The notes under the pieces: model-generated | Databases searched by the model: none | What the model saw: the letters and a program-made list of their open reading frames with translations, nothing else | What the model was told of the DNA's origin: nothing | Source: Gemmatimonadota bacterium | GTDB taxonomy: Bacteria > Gemmatimonadota > Gemmatimonadetes > Longimicrobiales > Gaopeijiaceae | NCBI GenBank assembly: GCA_022826005.1 | Contig: JAJDVT010000014.1 | Span: forward strand, 1-57,587 | Direction of reading: 5' to 3' | Length of the DNA stretch: 57,587 nucleotides | Made by a program: the position numbers and the translations under genes | Shown here: positions 52,532 to 57,587 of the stretch, piece by piece | Position numbering within the stretch: the first letter of the stretch is position 1 | How the letters are laid out: each line of letters starts with the position of its first letter

Positions 52532-53224
52532 ATGAGACAACGCAGAGAAGACGTCAGGAACTTCGCCGTGATCGTGGGAAGCGGCGCTCTGGGAGCGGTC
52601 GCCGCCCTGGTGGGGGTGTCACTGCTGGGATCGTCGGCGGAGGTGCAGGATCGGCCCGCCCCGGCGCCGGAGGTGACGGAGGCGAATCCCTCCCGGTTCC
52701 GAGCGGAGATCTCGATCAGCAGGACCGAGCGCCCATTGGTGCTGTACCGGCAGATGCCGGAGGCGAGGTTGAAGCACTTCGAGCTTCTCGAGGTCAACCA
52801 CCGCGCGATGGTGGAAGCGATGGCGCGCCGCGAGATTGTGGTGGCCCAGGCGAGGGCGACCAATGAGGAAGGCGACCGGTCTACCGCCCTGGAAGCCGAA
52901 CTTCAAGAAGAACTTCAGGGCGCACTGGCGGCACTTCAGGCCCGACTGGAAGGGTTACAGACATCGACTCGTGAACTCGAAGGGACCATCTCGGGGGTCC
53001 GGATCCTTTCTGCCGGTGACCCCGGCGCCGCACCCGTCATCTACGTTGATGGCGTTCGGTTCGATGGTCCAATGGAGGACCTGAGCCCGGTGGACATCGA
53101 GAGCATCGATGTGATCAAGGGGGACGCCGCCATCGAGCAGTATGGCAAGGAAGGCGAGCACGGCGTCATCATCATCAAGAAGAGGAAGCCGGGCAAGAAG
53201 AGGAAGGGCGGCGGCCCTCCCTGA
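52532..53224 (+). CDS. exported protein with coiled coil and TonB-plug-like motif (2 of 3)
   Basis: 230 residues. GGGAG precedes the ATG. One N-terminal hydrophobic helix (VIVGSGALGAVAALVGVSLL), then a charged segment with a long coiled coil (about 90-160; EAELQEELQGALAALQ). A plug-like unit follows: APVIYVDGVRFDG, DIESIDVIKGDAAIEQYG, HGVIIIKKRK, and a lysine-rich tail. The start MRQRR is shared with the third paralogue. It lies 61 bases after the first paralogue, probably in one transcript ended by the hairpin at 53236. Confidence 0.75.
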   Translation: MRQRREDVRNFAVIVGSGALGAVAALVGVSLLGSSAEVQDRPAPAPEVTEANPSRFRAEISISRTERPLVLYRQMPEARLKHFELLEVNHRAMVEAMARREIVVAQARATNEEGDRSTALEAELQEELQGALAALQARLEGLQTSTRELEGTISGVRILSAGDPGAAPVIYVDGVRFDGPMEDLSPVDIESIDVIKGDAAIEQYGKEGEHGVIIIKKRKPGKKRKGGGPP

Positions 53225-53235
53225 GGCAGCGCCCC

Positions 53236-53263
53236 GCCGCGCGGGCTCGCGGCATTTCTCTGT
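53236..53263 (+). terminator. candidate rho-independent terminator after the plug-protein genes
   Basis: GCCGCG, six-base loop, CGCGGC (53236-53253) followed by ATTTCTCTGT. It is twelve bases after the stop of the second plug protein. The stem is short, so efficiency is uncertain. The minus-strand VOC gene ends here as well. Confidence 0.45.
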
Positions 53264-53646
53264 CAGTTCGCCGGCCTCGGGAAGAACTGATCCACCAGGA
53301 TCGGATTCCCGTCCGGATCCATCACCACGATGCTCGCGGGTCCGGTACCGTCCGGATCCGTGTCGTTGGCAATCTCGATCCCGTCCGTGAGCAGCGACGC
53401 GCGGATGTCGCGCACGTCGGTGAAGTCCGCGACGGTTGACGCGTCCTGGGCCAGACCGGGGTTGAAGGTCAGGATGTTCTTGTCGAAGAGCCCCTGGAAT
53501 AGCCCGATGATGGTCGTCCCGTTGATCATGATGAGGTACTTGTCGTCGTCCCCGCCGGTGACCGCGAAGCCGAGCTTCTCGTAGAACGACCGCGAGGTGG
53601 CGAGGTCCTTGACGGCGAGGCTGATGGAGAAGGCGCCGAGATTCAT
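53263..53646 (-). CDS. VOC (glyoxalase/bleomycin-resistance) superfamily protein
   Basis: 127 residues. [35 protein letters not shown] is the first beta-alpha-beta unit, and [17 protein letters not shown] the conserved end of the second. The fold supports metal-dependent dioxygenases, glyoxalases and resistance proteins; the sequence does not tell which. The ATG at 53646 has no good ribosome site. It is convergent with the second plug protein and divergent from the third. Confidence 0.88.
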   Translation of the reverse strand: MNLGAFSISLAVKDLATSRSFYEKLGFAVTGGDDDKYLIMINGTTIIGLFQGLFDKNILTFNPGLAQDASTVADFTDVRDIRASLLTDGIEIANDTDPDGTGPASIVVMDPDGNPILVDQFFPRPAN

Positions 53647-53774
53647 GGTGTCAGTCGAGGGCTTCAGGGTGGATGGAGGTTGTCCTTGCAAGGCAGCGGG
53701 CGCCGCGGCTATTGTCAAGGGACGGGAGGCGGCTCTCCGAGCCCACCGACGCTCCTCCGAGCGAGCCAACGAGC

Positions 53775-54284
53775 ATGAGACAGCGCAGAACAGAACCAGG
53801 GGACATCCCCCGGAAGGTTGCAGGGGGCGTTCCCGGACTGGTGGCCACGCTGGCCCTTGGTGCGTGCGGCCTTGAAACCATCGTCGCTCCGGAGGAGGCG
53901 ATGCATTCCGCTCCGATGGCGACTGACGCCCGCAATGTGGAAACGGCGTCCTCAAAGGACGCGGCAGAGCCCGGCCAGGAGTCGGCTGAGGCCCCGCAGG
54001 CGGCCGGAAATGGAGCCCCCGAGGGCTCTTCGGAGGTATTTGTGTCGGGGACGGCCTGCGTGGGCCCCACAGCCTTGCCCCTGATAATCATAGATGGTGT
54101 GCGTTCCAAAGCCAGCTTTGACGACATCGCAGCGCTTGAACTTGAAAGCTTCGAGATCGTCAAGGGTTCCCACGCAGTCGAGGACTACGGCGAGGACGGC
54201 AGGAACGGCGCCATCCTGATCTTCACCAAACAGTCGGATGGAGACGGCAAGGACGGTGGCACGCCCGAGGAGCCACCCAACTAA
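53775..54284 (+). CDS. lipoprotein with TonB-plug-like motif (3 of 3)
   Basis: 169 residues. [10 protein letters not shown] starts as in the second paralogue; a hydrophobic run ends in the lipobox LALGAC, so lipidation is likely. A Glu/Ala-rich linker leads to [37 protein letters not shown] and [10 protein letters not shown], again a complete plug-like unit and nothing else. The stop overlaps, on the opposite strand, the end of a decayed gene (54281). Function unknown. Confidence 0.75.
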   Translation: MRQRRTEPGDIPRKVAGGVPGLVATLALGACGLETIVAPEEAMHSAPMATDARNVETASSKDAAEPGQESAEAPQAAGNGAPEGSSEVFVSGTACVGPTALPLIIIDGVRSKASFDDIAALELESFEIVKGSHAVEDYGEDGRNGAILIFTKQSDGDGKDGGTPEEPPN

Positions 54285-54522
54285 CCGCCGGCGATCCGCC
54301 CGCTGAGGCTGACGGCCATCACGGCCACCTGACCCGCCCAGCCCCCAGCGAGTGTCAGCACCGTTTTCCACCAGCTCAACGATCGCCCGTCCCGCACCCC
54401 TACTTACCATCCCGACCGCGCAGCACGCCCCGATCACGACCGTCAGCGCGATCTAGATCTAGACCGCGGTGAACTGTCCCTCCGCGACCTCGGAGACGCC
54501 GAGCAGAGTGTGTGGTCTTCAT
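54281..54522 (-). pseudogene. possible remnant of a small membrane-protein gene
   Basis: From an ATG at 54522 the minus strand reads MKTTH, then after a shift LLGVSEVAEGQFTAV, two in-frame TAG codons created by a duplicated TAGATC (54450-54465 region), and IALTVVIGACCAVGMVSRGAGRAIVELVENG. After another shift it reads [19 protein letters not shown] and ends in a TAG at 54281. The two hydrophobic runs and protein-like composition suggest a decayed two-helix protein. No family is recognised. The rest of the gap to ruvX shows nothing. Confidence 0.3.
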
Positions 54523-54576
54523 GATGGCCGGTCGGTTTGCGTTTGCGAACATTTCCCTGAGGACCGTTATTCCGGC

Positions 54577-55059
54577 ATGCCTCCGCCACATCGCCGCGTA
54601 CTCGCCCTGGACTACGGGCTTCGCCGGATCGGAGTTGCCGTGAGCGACCCGACCGGCACACTCGCTTCTCCGGTCACAACGCTCAGGCGGCGCTCAGGAA
54701 AGCGTCCCCCCATCTCCAGAATCCTGGACCTGGGCAGCGAGCTTGGCGTGCATGGCTTTGTGGTCGGGCTTCCGTTGGAGGAGCCCGGGGGCGAGAATGA
54801 ATGGACGGCAGAGGTGAGGGCCTTCGGACGACGACTGGGGCAACGCAGTGGACTCCCCGTCCATTTTGTGGACGAACGCTACTCGTCGCTGGAGGCGGAG
54901 GTCAGGATTCGCTCGATCGGACTGCGGCGCAAAGCAAAAGAGGACAAGGCGAGAATCGATGCCGGAGCAGCGGCGATCTTCCTCCAGGACTGGCTCGACG
55001 CCGGAGCGCGGATCGACACCGGAGGGCAGCGCCACCCCGGAGGCCGGGACGACGGCTGA
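54577..55059 (+). CDS. ruvX: YqgF/RuvX family putative pre-16S rRNA nuclease
   Basis: 160 residues with an RNase H-like fold. RVLALDYGLRRIGVAVSD (first catalytic Asp), GFVVGLPLEEPG, PVHFVDERYSSLEAE (second acidic site) and ARIDAGAAAIFLQDWLD (third) are conserved. The family is implicated in 16S rRNA 5'-end maturation; the Holliday-junction role is older and unproven. The ATG at 54577 is chosen over an upstream start because the preceding codons are unrelated. It lies seven bases before mltG, a common pair. Confidence 0.92.
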   Translation: MPPPHRRVLALDYGLRRIGVAVSDPTGTLASPVTTLRRRSGKRPPISRILDLGSELGVHGFVVGLPLEEPGGENEWTAEVRAFGRRLGQRSGLPVHFVDERYSSLEAEVRIRSIGLRRKAKEDKARIDAGAAAIFLQDWLDAGARIDTGGQRHPGGRDDG

Positions 55060-55066
55060 GGGCGGC

Positions 55067-56272
55067 GTGGCACCCGGAGACACGCCGGCGGCGGCCAGCG
55101 CGGCACCCGGAGACGCCCGGGCGGAGGTGGCCAGCGTGGCGGTGCCCGATGATGCCCCGATTGCCGAGGCCGGCGCGGCGCCCGACGATGCCGCGCTGGC
55201 GGACACCGGGACGACTTCAAGTCCCGGGGTGAAGAGCCGACCCGGGATTGCCGGACGGCTCCGGGAGGTCGTCGCTCGCCGCCCTGTCGTGGCTTCGGGG
55301 GGACTCGCGACACTCGTCGTCGCGGTCGCGGTTGTGGTTTTCGCGCTGACGGCACCAGAACTGCCCGGCGGTGAAGCGGTCGTTGAAGTCCCGCAGGGGG
55401 CCACATTCCAGGATGTGGTCGGAATCCTCGAAGCGGAGCAGGTGATCGGGCGACCCCTGGTCTTCAGGATCTATGCGCGAGTGCGTGGCCTGGACCGCTC
55501 GGTCAAGGCGGGGACGTATCGGCTGTGGCGGGGTGCGCCGTACGGCGAGGTCTTGGGGATCCTGACGGTCGGGCGCGTGGTCACCCATCCGATGATGGTT
55601 CCCGAGGGATGGACGCTGGACGCGATGGCCGGGCGAATCGCCGCTGCCACCGGCTCCGACTCGACGCGCGTGGCCGAGATCCTGGACGGTGAGTCCCACT
55701 CTCGGTGGGACGTGCCCGGACCCGGGCTGGAGGGGTACCTCTTCCCCGAGACCTACCGGTTCGCCGAGGGCGTCGGGGTCGAGCGCGTTGTGGCCGCGAT
55801 GATTCACGCCTACCGCGGCTACTGGACCCCCGAGCGGCGCGAACTCCTCGCGGCCACCGGCATGACGGAACGGGAACTGGTCACCCTCGCGTCGATCATC
55901 CAGGCGGAAGCCGGCAACACCGAGGAGATGCCCACCATCTCGAGCGTGTACCACAACCGCCTCCGCATCGGGATGCTGCTGCAAGCGGATCCCACCGTGC
56001 AGTATGCGCTCACCGATTCGTTCGGCGGGCGCCGCTCGCGGCTCCTCTATGCGGCCATCGACTCGGTGGCCAACCATCCGTACAGCACCTACCACCACTC
56101 CGGGCTCCCACCGGGTCCGATCGGAGCACCCGGGGCCGCCGCGCTGGACGCCGCGCTGGCCCCCGCCAACACGGAATACCTGTACTTCGTGGCCGGCCCC
56201 GGCGGCAGCCACATCTTCAGCCGGACGCTCCGGGAACACAACAACGCGATCAACCGGATCCGGCGGCGGTGA
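55067..56272 (+). CDS. mltG: endolytic murein transglycosylase
   Basis: About 401 residues. An Ala/Asp-rich cytoplasmic segment, a membrane helix (VVASGGLATLVVAVAVVVFAL), the LysM-like part, and the YceG-type catalytic domain with EGYLFPETYRF, the catalytic glutamate in LASIIQAEAGN, SVYHNRLRIGMLLQADPTVQYAL and PYSTYHHSGLPPGPIGAPG. It cleaves nascent glycan strands and sets their length. The GTG at 55067 (after GAGGG, seven bases past the ruvX stop) is preferred; an ATG at 54959 overlapping ruvX would add 36 residues. Confidence 0.93.
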   Translation: MAPGDTPAAASAAPGDARAEVASVAVPDDAPIAEAGAAPDDAALADTGTTSSPGVKSRPGIAGRLREVVARRPVVASGGLATLVVAVAVVVFALTAPELPGGEAVVEVPQGATFQDVVGILEAEQVIGRPLVFRIYARVRGLDRSVKAGTYRLWRGAPYGEVLGILTVGRVVTHPMMVPEGWTLDAMAGRIAAATGSDSTRVAEILDGESHSRWDVPGPGLEGYLFPETYRFAEGVGVERVVAAMIHAYRGYWTPERRELLAATGMTERELVTLASIIQAEAGNTEEMPTISSVYHNRLRIGMLLQADPTVQYALTDSFGGRRSRLLYAAIDSVANHPYSTYHHSGLPPGPIGAPGAAALDAALAPANTEYLYFVAGPGGSHIFSRTLREHNNAINRIRRR

Positions 56273-56280
56273 CGCGAGCC

Positions 56281-56943
56281 ATGAGTACCGGCGCCCCGGA
56301 GCCGCAGGGGCGATTTCGCCGCCTCCGCCTGATCGTCATCACCGACTCGGATCTGGCCGCGCCGCGGGGGGTAGTGGCTGTGGTCGGCCAGGTCCTGCGC
56401 GCGGGGGCCCCGGCGGTGCAACTCCGGGACAAGGGGCTGCCTCCGCGCCAACTGCTGCCGCTCGCGAGGCGCCTGCGAGACGACACACGCGGCGCGGGCG
56501 CGCTCTTCTTCGTGAACGACCGGCTCGACCTGGCTCTTGCCGCCGGCGCCGACGGTGTCCACCTCGGCCCGGAAGATCTCCCGGTCGCGGCCGCACGCCG
56601 GATCGCGCCGCCCGGCTTCCTTGTCGGCTACTCGGCGGACGATGCCGCCGCGGCGCGGGGGGCGGTGGCCGCTGGCGCCGACTACATCGGGTGCGGGCCC
56701 GTCTTCACGACGGGCACGAAGGCGGACGCGGGAGCGGCGATCGGTCTCGGCCGTCTTGGGGAGGTGGCGCGGAGCGTGGATGTTCCCGTGGTCGGGATCG
56801 GCGGGGTCACCGTGCGGAATTCGCTGCAGGTCTTCGCGGCGGGGGCCGCCGGGTGCGCCGTCGTCAGTGCGGTGATGGGGGCCAGGAATCCGGAGCGTGC
56901 CGTGCGGGATCTCCTGCGGGCCGGGACAGAGGCGCCCGGGTAG
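56281..56943 (+). CDS. thiE: thiamine-phosphate synthase
   Basis: 220 residues of a TIM-barrel enzyme that joins the pyrimidine and thiazole halves of thiamine. LIVITDSDL, VQLRDKGLPPRQLL, FFVNDRLDLALAAGADGVHLGPEDLP, GPVFTTGTKADAGAAIGL and VVGIGGVT are the known phosphate- and substrate-site segments. It starts eight bases after mltG, so there is no room for a thi riboswitch; regulation must act further upstream or not at all. Confidence 0.93.
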   Translation: MSTGAPEPQGRFRRLRLIVITDSDLAAPRGVVAVVGQVLRAGAPAVQLRDKGLPPRQLLPLARRLRDDTRGAGALFFVNDRLDLALAAGADGVHLGPEDLPVAAARRIAPPGFLVGYSADDAAAARGAVAAGADYIGCGPVFTTGTKADAGAAIGLGRLGEVARSVDVPVVGIGGVTVRNSLQVFAAGAAGCAVVSAVMGARNPERAVRDLLRAGTEAPG

Positions 56944-57001
56944 CCGCCCGGACCGTGGACGGATCGCGAGAGAGAGCCGCCGCACACCCCCTGAACGCAT
57001 G

Positions 57002-57042
57002 AACGCCCTGCCGGGGACATCCTTCTTCCCCGCCAGGGCGTT
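57002..57042. terminator. strong hairpin between thiE and the rRNA genes, likely bidirectional terminator
   Basis: AACGCCCTG (57002-57010) pairs with CAGGGCGTT (57034-57042), and inside it CGGGGA with TCCCCG, separated by one mismatch. The loop is about eight bases. It lies between the converging thiE stop (56943) and the 5S rRNA 3' end (57052). T-runs are short on both sides (GTTTGC, GTTCATG). Confidence 0.6.
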
Positions 57043-57051
57043 TGCATGTCG

Positions 57052-57169
<118 letters not shown>

Positions 57170-57237
57170 ACGTTCCGTAGGGTGGAAGGAAGGAACCGAG
57201 CCTCATTTACGTGCCGGAGTCGTGGAAGAGGATGGCT

Positions 57238-57587
<350 letters not shown>

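Noticed and set aside
54448-54470. GATCTAGATC palindrome near 54450 as an operator
   Set aside because: It is better explained as a short TAGATC duplication within a decayed gene; no second copy is seen.
56273-56280. TPP riboswitch before thiE
   Set aside because: Only eight bases separate mltG and thiE; no thi-box-like sequence is seen upstream.
57170-57237. tRNA gene in the 23S-5S spacer
   Set aside because: The spacer is about 70 bases without a TTCG-type T arm or anticodon arm pattern; no tRNA gene was recognised anywhere in the window.

Overview
The window is GC-rich bacterial chromosome, about 65-70% GC by eye, with dense, mostly minus-strand gene clusters. I read it as a member of Gemmatimonadota or a close relative. 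The basis is an inference: truncated and intact six-bladed beta-propeller lipoproteins, an all-in-one 14-gene nuo operon with a short NuoG, and TonB-plug mini-proteins. The rRNA at the right edge would settle the taxonomy.

Left part (1-17.1 kb): a partial beta-propeller lipoprotein gene, a phosphomannomutase/phosphoglucomutase gene, and a complete respiratory complex I operon (nuoA to nuoN, minus strand, classical order, most junctions overlapping or a few bases apart). A near-perfect Rex-type operator lies about 100 bp upstream of nuoA.

17.1-27.2 kb: dcd (plus), a decayed FKBP prolyl isomerase fragment, a YtcJ-like amidohydrolase lipoprotein, an unknown lipoprotein, a truncated beta-propeller gene abutting a degenerate dispersed repeat, and then a minus-strand cluster carA-hup-moaD-moaE-moaA-mdh. 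The intact 245 bp copy of the repeat sits between carA and an RNase HI-like gene that has lost two of its four catalytic carboxylates.

27.2-50.5 kb: a very long co-directional minus-strand series, read from high to low coordinate. It comprises icd, pepA, an outer-membrane barrel protein, yicC, gmk, rpoZ, coaBC, a family-4 uracil-DNA glycosylase, dnaB, ispD, a tsaC-ywlE fusion, aroE, comF, gapA, an ECF sigma factor, a membrane protein with a TonB C-terminal domain, pgk, tpiA, secG, a 2-oxoacid dehydrogenase E1 alpha, E1 beta and E2, and lipB. Many junctions are ATGA, GTGA or TTGA overlaps. The sigma/TonB-domain pair is embedded between gapA and pgk.

50.5-57.6 kb: a plus-strand accessory region. 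It holds a Fic protein whose autoinhibitory glutamate is replaced by glycine, preceded by three copies of an 8-bp operator-like word, then three exported small proteins that each carry an isolated TonB-plug-like motif, with a VOC protein and a decayed small membrane-protein gene between them. ruvX, mltG and thiE follow, then a minus-strand 5S and partial 23S rRNA.

Most notable: the sigma-TonB module inside the glycolytic operon, the Fic/plug-protein locus, the RNase H-like protein with a broken active site, the E1 alpha subunit without a canonical ThDP motif, and the inverted-repeat-bounded dispersed element that supplies the tpiA stop codon.
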